Shown piece after piece: positions 35,772 to 43,320 of a stretch of DNA of 64,000 nt. Each line of letters starts with the position of its first letter. The first letter of the stretch is position 1. The stretch is from the NCBI RefSeq assembly GCF_018861005.1, contig NZ_JAHKQL010000016.1, positions 248,001 through 312,000 on the forward strand, written 5' to 3'. Origin of the DNA: Polaribacter vadi (GTDB lineage: Bacteria > Bacteroidota > Bacteroidia > Flavobacteriales > Flavobacteriaceae). Under the pieces are notes generated by a model. The model was given only the letters and a program-made list of their open reading frames with translations. It had not been told where the DNA came from and did no database searches. Position numbers and translations under genes: made by a program.

Positions 35772-37229
35772 TTGGTTAACTTTAAAAAAATATCCTTACG
35801 AATACGTATCTTTTTATCTATGATTGTGTTGGTGATTTTAGCATCAATATTAATTTTAGTGGTTACTGTTTATCAATATGATGAGCAAACTAAAGATTAT
35901 AATATTCAGCGTTTTGAGCGTAAAGAAGCTACCACAAGATTAACAATAGATTTAGAGTTAAATATAAAAACTACATATCCTGTAAAGACAGATAATTTAT
36001 CAAAAATATTTCAAGAACGTATTTATGAAATATCATCAATCAATAAATTAAATATTTCAATTTTTGATTTACATGGTAACTTATTAGTGTCATCTAAAAC
36101 AAATGCTTTCGAAACTACAGAAATAGAGCCTTTGCCTTATGATATTTTAAATGATTTGGCACAAAATTCTAATCACAGAATTTTAATTCCGGTTGTAAAA
36201 AATGGAATGGGTTACCAAACTTCTTACACCTATATAAACGATCCTAAATTTAAACGAATTGGTATTTTAGAGCTACAGTTTACGCAAGACAATTCAGAAG
36301 TAGAGCATGAGCTAAAAGAATTTATTTCTAGATTAGGTTTAGTGTATTTGTTAATGCTATTTATTGCAATTGCAATGGCGTATTTTTTATCGAGTTATAT
36401 TACACGCTCTATAAAAACAATTTCTGATAAAATGCAACAAACTAGAATTAACGAGCGTAATGAAAAAATTATGCTAAATTCTGCAAGTTCTGAAATTGAA
36501 ATTCTAGTAGAAGCCTACAATAGTATGATAGATCAGCTAGAAGAAAGTGCTGTTAAATTAGCGAAAAGCGAACGTGAGCAAGCTTGGCGAGAAATGGCAA
36601 AACAAGTGGCGCATGAAATTAAAAATCCGCTAACACCAATGCGTTTAACAGTACAAAGTTTTGAGCGTAAATTTAATCCTGAGGATGAAAAAATTAAAGA
36701 AAAGTTGGCAGAATATAGTCAAACTTTAATTCAGCAAATAGATGTTATGAGTTCTATTGCTTCTGCTTTTTCAGATTTTGCAAAAATGCCAACCCAAAAA
36801 AGAGAAAAAATAGATGTAATTAGTGTGGTAAAATTAGCGTTAGATATTTTTAATGAAGATTTTATTTCTTACACAACAGAGTCTGCAGAGCTATTTGCAA
36901 CTTTAGATAAAACACAATTGATTAGAATTGTAACAAATCTGGTAAAAAATGCATTACAAGCAACAGAAAAAGAAGAAAACCCTGTAATTGATGTTAAAGT
37001 TGTATCAGAAAAAAATAATATAAAAATTACAGTTTCTGATAATGGTAAAGGAATATCTAAAGAAGTAAAAGATTTAATCTTTGAACCAAAATTTACGACA
37101 AAATCTAGTGGAATGGGCTTAGGTTTACCAATGATAAAAAATATTATAGAGGCTTATGATGGTATTATTTCTTTTAGTTCTAAAGAAGGAATAGGTACTG
37201 TTTTTACTGTAGTTTTACCAAAAGAATAG
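35772..37229 (+). CDS. NtrY-like sensor histidine kinase, orphan
   Basis: 485 residues from a TTG start. Order: membrane helix (about 10-32), extracytoplasmic sensor region (about 33-185), second helix (about 186-206), HAMP (about 207-262), HisKA with H281 in AHEIKNPLTPMRLTVQSF, and HATPase_c with NLVKNALQAT, DNGKGIS and GMGLGLPM. The HEIKNPLTP type is that of NtrY. No response regulator lies near, so its partner is elsewhere. It follows a lipoprotein gene by 3 nt. Confidence 0.92.
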   Translation: MVNFKKISLRIRIFLSMIVLVILASILILVVTVYQYDEQTKDYNIQRFERKEATTRLTIDLELNIKTTYPVKTDNLSKIFQERIYEISSINKLNISIFDLHGNLLVSSKTNAFETTEIEPLPYDILNDLAQNSNHRILIPVVKNGMGYQTSYTYINDPKFKRIGILELQFTQDNSEVEHELKEFISRLGLVYLLMLFIAIAMAYFLSSYITRSIKTISDKMQQTRINERNEKIMLNSASSEIEILVEAYNSMIDQLEESAVKLAKSEREQAWREMAKQVAHEIKNPLTPMRLTVQSFERKFNPEDEKIKEKLAEYSQTLIQQIDVMSSIASAFSDFAKMPTQKREKIDVISVVKLALDIFNEDFISYTTESAELFATLDKTQLIRIVTNLVKNALQATEKEENPVIDVKVVSEKNNIKITVSDNGKGISKEVKDLIFEPKFTTKSSGMGLGLPMIKNIIEAYDGIISFSSKEGIGTVFTVVLPKE

Positions 37230-37294
37230 AACATTACGTTTTATGTTTTATGCTGTTTTTATCAGTAAAAAACATGAATTTAAAATTATAAAAA

Positions 37295-38077
37295 ATGAAA
37301 TTTAATAACATATTAGTAGAAAAAAGTGATGCTTTAGCACAAATAACGATCAACAGACCTAAAAAATTAAATGCTTTAAATAAAGAAACTATTACTGAAT
37401 TAAGTAATGCTTTTAAACTTTTAGAAGAAGATGAAGTTGTTAAAGTAATAATATTAACAGGTTCTGGAGAAAAAGCATTTGTTGCTGGTGCAGATATTTC
37501 TGAATTTGCTCATTTTTCTATTGATGAAGGCCAATCTTTAGCAAAAAAAGGCCAAGAAATTTTGTTTGATTTAGTAGAAAATTTATCTATCCCTGTAATT
37601 GCTGCTGTAAATGGTTTTGCTTTAGGTGGTGGTTTAGAATTAGCAATGTCTTGCCATTTTAGAGTAGCATCTAACAATGCAAAAATGGGATTGCCAGAAG
37701 TTTCTTTAGGTGTAATACCTGGTTATGGAGGCACACAACGTTTGCCACAATTAGTTGGTAAAGGTAAAGCAATGGAAATGATTATGACTGCTGGAATGAT
37801 TTCTGCAGACGAAGCTAAAAGTTTTGGTTTGGTAAACCATGTAACAGAACAAGAAGATTTATTGCCTTTAGCAGAAAAATTGGCAGGTAAAATTATGCGT
37901 AATTCATCTGTGGCTATTGCTACTGCAATAAAAGCTGTAAATGCTAGTTTTAAAGATGGTGTAAATGGTTTTGATGTAGAAGTTAAAGGTTTTGGAGCTT
38001 GTTTTGGTACAGATGATTTTAGTGAAGGAACAACAGCTTTTTTAGAAAAAAGAAGACCAGATTTTCCAGGTAATTAA
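37295..38077 (+). CDS. Enoyl-CoA hydratase
   Basis: Crotonase-family protein, 260 residues, hydrating 2-enoyl-CoA in fatty acid or amino acid oxidation. The oxyanion-hole regions VAGADISEFA (about 67-76) and NGFALGGGLELAMSC (about 105-119) are clear, and the two catalytic Glu positions are present near LPEVSLGVIPGYGG. The exact acyl substrate cannot be read. A bidirectional terminator follows. Confidence 0.92.
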   Translation: MKFNNILVEKSDALAQITINRPKKLNALNKETITELSNAFKLLEEDEVVKVIILTGSGEKAFVAGADISEFAHFSIDEGQSLAKKGQEILFDLVENLSIPVIAAVNGFALGGGLELAMSCHFRVASNNAKMGLPEVSLGVIPGYGGTQRLPQLVGKGKAMEMIMTAGMISADEAKSFGLVNHVTEQEDLLPLAEKLAGKIMRNSSVAIATAIKAVNASFKDGVNGFDVEVKGFGACFGTDDFSEGTTAFLEKRRPDFPGN

Positions 38078-38094
38078 AAACATTAATAAATAAA

Positions 38095-38120
38095 AAAACG
38101 AGCCTATTAAGGCTCGTTTT
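38095..38120. terminator. Bidirectional terminator, enoyl-CoA hydratase / secreted paralogue 1
   Basis: AAAACGAGCC and GGCTCGTTTT around TATTAA; T-rich on both strands. Same design as the hairpins after paralogues 2 and 3. Confidence 0.85.
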
Positions 38121-38156
38121 CTTTTTAGATTTAAATCTTAATTGGGTTAAACTTTT

Positions 38157-38738
38157 TTAAATTTCAAAATCGTTGCTAAAGCTTCTACCATTATTGCGTA
38201 AAACAACAGTATAACTTCCTTTTACATCTTGGTCTAAACTGTAAACTCTATTTAGAATGTCGTCACCTTTTACAGTTTCTGAAAAAATAATCTCATCATT
38301 AAAATAGATATAAATTTCTGATGGTTTTTTATCAAAAGCAATTTTAGAAATCATTAATTTGTTTTCTTTGTTTCTAATAACTGGCTTAAAAATTACTTTC
38401 TTAGAATCTTCATTAAATGTTACAGAATCACCTTTTACAGTTAATGTTTTAATTACAATTTCAAAATCCTTTTCTAATTCTAAAGTATAATTACCATCAT
38501 TTAATTTAGAGAAATTAAAAAACTTTACAAGATTACCTGCTTTGTTTATATTTTCGAAATGAAGAACAACTCCGTTTTCATCTTTTATTGTTAATTGTTG
38601 TCCTTTCTTTGCTCCTTTAAATACTACTTTTGTTTTGTTAGCATTTAATACATTTTTCAATTCTGAATTGTTGGCGTAGTTTACTAATGTTCCGAACATA
38701 AAAACTACTACTAATACTGTTTTTTTAATTGTTTTCAT
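38157..38738 (-). CDS. Secreted 193-residue protein, paralogue 1 of a tandem trio
   Basis: Signal peptide of about 22 residues ending NYANN, then a mature part of about 170 residues rich in beta-type patterns: KVVFKGAKKGQQLTIKDENG, LNDGNYTLELEKDFEIVIKTL and VIFKPVIRN. The C-terminal NNGRSFSNDFEI motif is shared by all three paralogues. It has no Cys in the mature part, no lipobox and no T9SS sorting domain, so it is probably periplasmic. I recognise no function; DUF3244-like is possible. It has its own promoter and terminator. Confidence 0.85.
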   Translation of the reverse strand: MKTIKKTVLVVVFMFGTLVNYANNSELKNVLNANKTKVVFKGAKKGQQLTIKDENGVVLHFENINKAGNLVKFFNFSKLNDGNYTLELEKDFEIVIKTLTVKGDSVTFNEDSKKVIFKPVIRNKENKLMISKIAFDKKPSEIYIYFNDEIIFSETVKGDDILNRVYSLDQDVKGSYTVVLRNNGRSFSNDFEI

Positions 38739-38765
38739 AATATAAATTTTTTAAGATTTATACTG

Positions 38766-38808
38766 CAAAGTTATAGCAGAACTTTAGTTTATAAAACAAC
38801 ATAATTGG
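38766..38808 (-). promoter_or_regulatory. Promoter of secreted paralogue 1
   Basis: On the minus strand: CCAATTATGTTGTTTT (38793-38808), 19 nt, then the -7 box TAACTTTG (38766-38773) followed by CAG. The spacing and both blocks are repeated before paralogues 2 and 3. Confidence 0.75.
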
Positions 38809-38859
38809 CACATTTATATTCTATATTATCAAGTTAAAATACACTAAATTTTTATAGAG

Positions 38860-38895
38860 TTAATATAGTATATATTTATACTAATTTTATATACT
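38860..38895. promoter_or_regulatory. Conserved upstream element, copy 1
   Basis: Starts TTAATATAG and ends AATTTTATATACT on the plus strand, 86 nt upstream of the -7 box. It matches copy 2 at 31 of 36 positions by eye. It could be an activator site, perhaps for the AraC protein. Confidence 0.55.
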
Positions 38896-38941
38896 TTTCA
38901 AAAAGTGTGATTTATTCTAAATTTAGTTTTTAACGCAAAAA

Positions 38942-38967
38942 AAAACGAACCAATTAAGGTTCGTTTT
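38942..38967 (-). terminator. Terminator after secreted paralogue 2
   Basis: AAAACGAACC and GGTTCGTTTT around AATTAA, with a long T-run on the minus strand. Confidence 0.85.
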
Positions 38968-39010
38968 CTAGATTTATTTCTAAATCTGATAATTAACTAA
39001 AAACTATCTT

Positions 39011-39592
39011 TTATATTTTAAATTCGTTACTGTAACTTCTACCATTGTTTTGTATAACAACTTTGTAATTACCTTTAAGTTCTTCGTCTAATTTATAAAC
39101 TCTGTTTAAAATAGTATCTCCTTCTATAGTATCAGAATAAATGATTTCATTGTTATAATATAAAGCAACATCTAAAGGTTCATTATCGAAAGCAATTTTT
39201 GTAATCATTAATAAATTATCTTCATTTCTAACCACTGGTTTTAAAATTACTTTTTCAGAAGCATCATTTAAAAATACTTTTCCTGCTTCAATTTTTATTG
39301 ATTTTACAACAATTTGAAAATCTTTTTCTAATTCTAAAGTATAACTACCATCTAAAAGCTGAGAGAAATCGAATGTTTTAATAAGTTTACCTTCTTTGTC
39401 TACATTTTCAGTATAAAGTATAACTCCATCAATATCTTTTATAGTTAACTGTTGTCCTTTCTTAACCTCGTTAAAAACAACTTTTACATTTTTAGTGTTT
39501 AATACATTTTTACTATCTGTATTGTTAGCATAATTTAATAAAGTTGCTAACATAAAAACCACTACTAATACTTGTCTTTTAATCGTTATCAT
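39011..39592 (-). CDS. Secreted 193-residue protein, paralogue 2
   Basis: Same length and layout as its neighbours: a 22-residue signal peptide ending NYANN, then KVVFNEVKKGQQLTIKDIDG, LLDGSYTLELEKDFQIVVKS and a C-terminal NNGRSYSNEFKI. It is closest to paralogue 3 in the middle section (LMITKIAFDNEPL against LIMITKIAFDNQPL). The mature part is predicted beta-rich; function unknown. It is transcribed from its own copy of the shared promoter and ends at its own hairpin, so the three are separate units rather than one operon. Confidence 0.85.
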   Translation of the reverse strand: MITIKRQVLVVVFMLATLLNYANNTDSKNVLNTKNVKVVFNEVKKGQQLTIKDIDGVILYTENVDKEGKLIKTFDFSQLLDGSYTLELEKDFQIVVKSIKIEAGKVFLNDASEKVILKPVVRNEDNLLMITKIAFDNEPLDVALYYNNEIIYSDTIEGDTILNRVYKLDEELKGNYKVVIQNNGRSYSNEFKI

Positions 39593-39619
39593 AATATAAT
39601 CTCTTTAAGATTTATGCTG

Positions 39620-39662
39620 CAAAGGTATGTTAGAAGTTATGTTCTGAAAACAACACAATTGG
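39620..39662 (-). promoter_or_regulatory. Promoter of secreted paralogue 2
   Basis: On the minus strand: CCAATTGTGTTGTTTT (39647-39662), 19 nt, then TACCTTTG (39620-39627) followed by CAG. Confidence 0.75.
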
Positions 39663-39713
39663 CAACTTTATGTGTTATTTTAACTGTTATGTATTAAGGT
39701 AATATTTAGCGTG

Positions 39714-39749
39714 TTAATTTAGTATATATTTAGAGCAATTTTACATACT
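39714..39749. promoter_or_regulatory. Conserved upstream element, copy 2
   Basis: TTAATTTAG at one end and AATTTTACATACT at the other, again 86 nt upstream of the -7 box of its gene. Confidence 0.55.
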
Positions 39750-39793
39750 TCCTAAAAATCAATTTTCACCAATATTTAAAATTAGAGCAAAAA

Positions 39794-39819
39794 AAAACGA
39801 GTCTGTTAAGACTCGTTTT
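39794..39819 (-). terminator. Terminator after secreted paralogue 3
   Basis: AAAACGAGTC and GACTCGTTTT around TGTTAA, with a long T-run on the minus strand. Confidence 0.85.
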
Positions 39820-39867
39820 ATAGATTTAAACATAAAAATCTATTAATTAACTATAAACAATACTTTA

Positions 39868-40449
39868 TTATATTTTAAACTCATTACTATAATTTCTACC
39901 ATTGTTTTTTACCACAACTTTATAGTCACCTTTTTCATTAATATCTAATTTATATACTCTGTTTAAAATTTCTTCTCCTTCTAAAGTTTCAGATAAAATA
40001 ATTTCATTATTGTAATAAAGATCAACTTCTAATGGTTGGTTATCAAAAGCAATTTTGGTAATCATTATTAAGTTTTCTTTTTTTCTTATTACAGGTTTTA
40101 ATATTACCTTTTTAGTGTCTTCAGCAAAAATTACTTTATTATCTTCTATTTTTAAAGACTTAACTATAATTTGAAAATCTTTTTCTAATTCTAAAGTATA
40201 GTTACCATCTTTAAGTAAAGAAAAATCAAAAGTTTTTATAAATTTACCAGCTTGAGCAACATTCTCAGAATAAAGTACAGTACCATTAATATTTTTAATA
40301 GTTAGTTTTTGTCCTTTTTTTACTTCATTAAAAACTACTTTTACTTTGCTAGCATCTAATGTGTTTTCTGATGTTGTGTTGTTTGCATAGTTTGTAAATG
40401 TACCTAACATTAAACTTGCTACTAATACTGTTTTTTTAATTATATTCAT
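39868..40449 (-). CDS. Secreted 193-residue protein, paralogue 3
   Basis: Third member, next to the regulator: signal peptide ending NYANN, then KVVFNEVKKGQKLTIKNING, LLKDGNYTLELEKDFQIIVK and a C-terminal NNGRNYSNEFKI. It differs from the other two in having a leader of about 115 nt with two strong hairpins instead of a short one. All three keep exactly 193 codons, so selection against length change is likely. Function unknown; a secreted stress or nutrient-response protein is one possibility. Confidence 0.85.
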   Translation of the reverse strand: MNIIKKTVLVASLMLGTFTNYANNTTSENTLDASKVKVVFNEVKKGQKLTIKNINGTVLYSENVAQAGKFIKTFDFSLLKDGNYTLELEKDFQIIVKSLKIEDNKVIFAEDTKKVILKPVIRKKENLIMITKIAFDNQPLEVDLYYNNEIILSETLEGEEILNRVYKLDINEKGDYKVVVKNNGRNYSNEFKI

Positions 40450-40500
40450 TACTCTTTATTTATATACTTTTTTCTAAATTGATAAATTTATTTGTAAAAA

Positions 40501-40563
40501 ACTTTATATCAATTGTTTAATATAAAGTGTGCTTTTTATTTATCAATACTTTATTAGCACACT
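40501..40563 (-). other. Two hairpins in the leader of paralogue 3
   Basis: ACTTTATAT/ATATAAAGT (40501-40528) and AGTGTGCT/AGCACACT (40525-40563) are inverted repeats sharing a few bases, so they could be mutually exclusive RNA folds. They lie between the -7 box and the ATG and are absent from paralogues 1 and 2. Confidence 0.5.
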
Positions 40564-40564
40564 G

Positions 40565-40607
40565 CAAAGTTATACATGAAAAGAAGGTTTAAAAACAACA
40601 GAATTGG
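40565..40607 (-). promoter_or_regulatory. Promoter of secreted paralogue 3
   Basis: On the minus strand: CCAATTCTGTTGTTTT (40592-40607), 19 nt, then TAACTTTG (40565-40572) followed by CAG. Confidence 0.75.
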
Positions 40608-40658
40608 TTAATTTATGTGCTAAATTAACACTTTGAGGGGGCTTGTGTTTTAGCAGGG

Positions 40659-40694
40659 TTAATTTAGAATATAAAGATGATAATTTTATATAGA
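40659..40694. promoter_or_regulatory. Conserved upstream element, copy 3, between paralogue 3 and araC-like gene
   Basis: TTAATTTAG and AATTTTATATAG with a variable middle, 86 nt from the -7 box of paralogue 3 and about 20 nt upstream of the -7 box of the AraC-type gene; it could control both. Confidence 0.55.
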
Positions 40695-40713
40695 TAGTAT
40701 TATTTCTATGTCG

Positions 40714-40721
40714 TATTTTTG
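40714..40721 (+). promoter_or_regulatory. -7 box of the AraC-type regulator
   Basis: TATTTTTG ends 4 nt before the ATG at 40726 and lies inside the longer frame that starts at 40708, so the mRNA is probably leaderless. Confidence 0.5.
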
Positions 40722-40725
40722 CACC

Positions 40726-41598
40726 ATGATACAGAAAAAACCAACTCTAGAAAAAATCACCCCCAATTTTGGAAGTTCTTTTTTATTAAAAAAGCACGTA
40801 GAGTTTTTAAAAACAAACAGACCTTTTTGGCATTTTCATCCAGAAATAGAATTGGTGTACGTTAATAAAGGTAAGGGAAAAAGGCATATTGGTAATCATA
40901 TCAGTTATTTTAACAATAGTCAATTGGTATTAATAGGTTCTAATTTACCTCATATTGGTTATTTAGATCGTTTAACAACCAATGGTTCAGAAACATTAAT
41001 TCAGTTTTTACCAGATTTTTTAGGAAAACAATTTTTTAAAATTCCAGAAATGGCAGCTATAGATGCTCTTTTTGAGCGAGCTAAAAAAGGAATTCGTTTT
41101 AATATAGAAATTAAGCAAAGAATTGGAGCTAAAATAGAAAGATTGGTGGAATTAGAAGGCCCACATAGAATAACATCTTTTATAGAAATATTATATGATT
41201 TAGCTACAACAGACGATTATACGTTGTTAAATGCAAACGGATTTGCTTTTGAAAGTGCCCATCAAGATAGTAATAAGATAGAGGTTATATATAAACATAT
41301 TAACGAGAATTTTAAAGATCATATTAGTTTAGATGAAGTTTCTGAGTTAGTGAGTATGACTGTGCCCGCTTTTTGTAGATATTTTAAAAAATCTACAGGT
41401 AAAACTTTTACTAAATTAGTAAATGAATATAGAGTTGTACATGCAACAAAATTATTAGCAGAAAGCAATATGAATATTGCAGAAATTAGTTTTGAGTGCG
41501 GTTTTAATAATTTTTCTCATTTTAATAAATTATTTAAAGAGTTTACAGGTAAAAGTGCATCTGTATATAGGAGTGAGTTAAAAGATTTAATACAATAG
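40726..41598 (+). CDS. AraC-family regulator with N-terminal cupin
   Basis: 290 residues from the ATG at 40726; the ATG at 40708 lies before a -7 box. The N-terminal cupin ligand domain (about 20-100: FWHFHPEIELVYV, GKRHIG) and the C-terminal AraC double helix-turn-helix (about 185-285: ISLDEVSELVSMTVPAFCR, NIAEISFECGFNNFSHFNKL) are clear. The cupin His residues could bind a metal or a small ligand; the inducer is unknown. It is divergent from the trio of secreted-protein genes and is the obvious candidate to control them (inference). A terminator follows. Confidence 0.93.
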   Translation: MIQKKPTLEKITPNFGSSFLLKKHVEFLKTNRPFWHFHPEIELVYVNKGKGKRHIGNHISYFNNSQLVLIGSNLPHIGYLDRLTTNGSETLIQFLPDFLGKQFFKIPEMAAIDALFERAKKGIRFNIEIKQRIGAKIERLVELEGPHRITSFIEILYDLATTDDYTLLNANGFAFESAHQDSNKIEVIYKHINENFKDHISLDEVSELVSMTVPAFCRYFKKSTGKTFTKLVNEYRVVHATKLLAESNMNIAEISFECGFNNFSHFNKLFKEFTGKSASVYRSELKDLIQ

Positions 41599-41637
41599 AC
41601 TCAATATTAAATAACATACCTCAAAATTTAAACACAA

Positions 41638-41679
41638 AAAAACTCCTTAACAAATTATTGTATTTGTTAAGGAGTTTTT
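41638..41679. terminator. Bidirectional terminator after the AraC-type gene
   Basis: AAAACTCCTTAACAAAT pairs with ATTTGTTAAGGAGTTTT, followed by T on both strands; the HD gene converges. Confidence 0.9.
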
Positions 41680-41707
41680 GTTTATATCACCTTTTTAAAA
41701 GGTAATT

Positions 41708-42367
41708 TTAAAGTTTACCATTCCACTCATCATAAAATTGTTTTAAATAAAGTTCCATAAATTGATGTCTACTTTCTGCAATTTTTTTACCAGTTTCAGT
41801 ATTCATTTTATCTTTTAATAAAAATAGTTTTTCGTAAAAGTGATTTATAGTAGGCGATTTAGAACTTTTATATTCTTCTTTGGTCATGTTTAAATTGGGT
41901 AAAACTTCAGGGTCATACAAAGCCCTGTTTTTAAAACCACCATAATTAAAACAACGAGCAATACCAATAGCACCAATAGCATCTAAACGATCTGCATCTT
42001 GTACAACCTCTAGTTCTTTAGATGTAAATTTTTTCCCATCTTTATCCAAAGAATTTTTAAAAGAAAGATGTTTAATAATATTTACAACATGTATGCCTAT
42101 TTCTTTAGATACTTTTTGAGCAATTAAAAAATCTCTTGCCTTTTTAGGGCCTAACTTTTCATTACCATTATTAAATTTAGGATCTGCAATATCATGTAAT
42201 AAAGCAGCTAAAGAAACTACAAATAGATCTACTTGCTCTTCTTTAGCTATTAATAAAGTGTTTTTAAAAACACGCTCTATATGAAACCAATCATGGCCAC
42301 CTTCTGCACCTTTTAATTCTTCTTTTACAAATGCAATTGTATTCTCTATAATTTTTTCTGGATTCAT
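41708..42367 (-). CDS. HD-domain phosphohydrolase
   Basis: 219 residues of the HD superfamily. Metal-binding positions are visible: H25 (GGHDWFH), H58-D59 (ALLHDI) and a later Asp in VQDADRLDAIGAIG. It resembles the YpgQ/YedJ branch, which hydrolyses nucleoside triphosphates to release pyrophosphate; the substrate is inferred from family. It follows a small membrane protein gene 2 nt upstream on the same strand, so both likely form one transcript. Confidence 0.9.
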   Translation of the reverse strand: MNPEKIIENTIAFVKEELKGAEGGHDWFHIERVFKNTLLIAKEEQVDLFVVSLAALLHDIADPKFNNGNEKLGPKKARDFLIAQKVSKEIGIHVVNIIKHLSFKNSLDKDGKKFTSKELEVVQDADRLDAIGAIGIARCFNYGGFKNRALYDPEVLPNLNMTKEEYKSSKSPTINHFYEKLFLLKDKMNTETGKKIAESRHQFMELYLKQFYDEWNGKL

Positions 42368-42369
42368 AA

Positions 42370-42609
42370 TTATTTTTTTGAGGCAATTTGTTTTTTCAAT
42401 TTTTTAATATCTAAAAAGAAAAAAACTTGCATAGGAATAAAAAATAAAGGTAATAAAGACCCAAAAGAAAAGCCTTCTTGATAGGTTTTATAAAATGCTA
42501 CTATAAATAGTAAAACAATTATACAGCCATGAAAAAGAGATAGTTTGTGTTGTGTTTTCAATTTTTTAATAAGTTCTTCTTTTGTATAAGGAGTTGGTTT
42601 AAATGCCAT
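42370..42609 (-). CDS. Small two-helix membrane protein
   Basis: 79 residues: an N-terminal basic helix (TKEELIKKLKTQHKLS), hydrophobic helices at about 26-42 and 49-67, and a Lys-rich end. It has the length of small flavobacterial proteins of unknown role. It is translationally close to the HD gene (2-nt gap). I recognise no named family. Confidence 0.75.
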   Translation of the reverse strand: MAFKPTPYTKEELIKKLKTQHKLSLFHGCIIVLLFIVAFYKTYQEGFSFGSLLPLFFIPMQVFFFLDIKKLKKQIASKK

Positions 42610-42683
42610 ATTTGTTTACTGATTTATAAATATTTCTATCACTTTTTAATATTTCTAAGTTTAATCAAAAGAAATTAAATATA

Positions 42684-42710
42684 AAAAAATCCACTTAAAA
42701 AGTGGATTTT
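42684..42710 (-). terminator. Terminator after the bacilliredoxin gene
   Basis: AAAATCCACTT and AAGTGGATTTT, with a T-run on the minus strand. Confidence 0.85.
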
Positions 42711-42748
42711 AAAAAGTCTTTTACTTTAAAAGGATTTTAGATAATTTT

Positions 42749-43159
42749 TTAACAGTGCTCATCATAAGCAGCAGCCAAGTTCTGTGCAATCATCTGTGCA
42801 GAACGACCTTCAATATGATGACGCTCTAACATATGTACTAAATTTCCATCTTTAAATAAAGCTATTGCTGGTGATGAAGGTGGAAAAGGAATCATAAACT
42901 CTCTTGCTTTTTGTGTAGATTCTTTTTCTACACCAGCAAAAACAGTGGTTAAGTTTGTAGGTGTTTTCTCTGCACCTAAAGAAGCAATTGCTCCTGGTCT
43001 TGCAGTACCTGCAGCACAACCACAAACTGAATTTACCATTACTAAAGTTGTGCCTTCTTTAGCCATTGCTTTTTCTACATCTTCTGCAGTATATAATGCT
43101 TCAAAACCAGCATCAATTAACTGATTACGCATTGGTTTTACTAATTCTTCTGGATACAT
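42749..43159 (-). CDS. Bacilliredoxin (BrxA/BrxB family)
   Basis: 136-residue thioredoxin-fold protein with the active site C46-G47-C48 (NSVCGCAAG), which in Bacillus removes bacillithiol from oxidised proteins. The conserved SPAIALFKDG near residue 98 is also present. Full-length for the family. Whether this organism makes bacillithiol cannot be seen here. It has its own -7 box and terminator. Confidence 0.93.
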   Translation of the reverse strand: MYPEELVKPMRNQLIDAGFEALYTAEDVEKAMAKEGTTLVMVNSVCGCAAGTARPGAIASLGAEKTPTNLTTVFAGVEKESTQKAREFMIPFPPSSPAIALFKDGNLVHMLERHHIEGRSAQMIAQNLAAAYDEHC

Positions 43160-43180
43160 AATAATCTATTATTTAGGTTG

Positions 43181-43188
43181 CAAATATA
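43181..43188 (-). promoter_or_regulatory. -7 box of the bacilliredoxin gene
   Basis: Reads TATATTTG on the minus strand, 21 nt before the ATG. Confidence 0.6.
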
Positions 43189-43290
43189 ACTATAATAATA
43201 CAAATTTCAATTTCATTACAGATACAAGTATTGATAGATATATCAATAAAATTGATATTTTATATTCAGCTAAAAATCGCGATGATTTCT

Positions 43291-43298
43291 TATATTTG
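43291..43298 (+). promoter_or_regulatory. -7 box of the TerB-DnaJ gene
   Basis: TATATTTG, 22 nt before the ATG at 43321. Confidence 0.55.
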
Positions 43299-43320
43299 AA
43301 GCTTAAATTATATATTTTAT

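Noticed and set aside
38095-39819. Three similar short inverted repeats (AAAACGA..TCGTTTT) about 850 bp apart, as a possible repeat array
   Set aside because: Each lies directly after a stop codon with a T-run, so they are terminators copied with the genes, not a CRISPR or mobile repeat.
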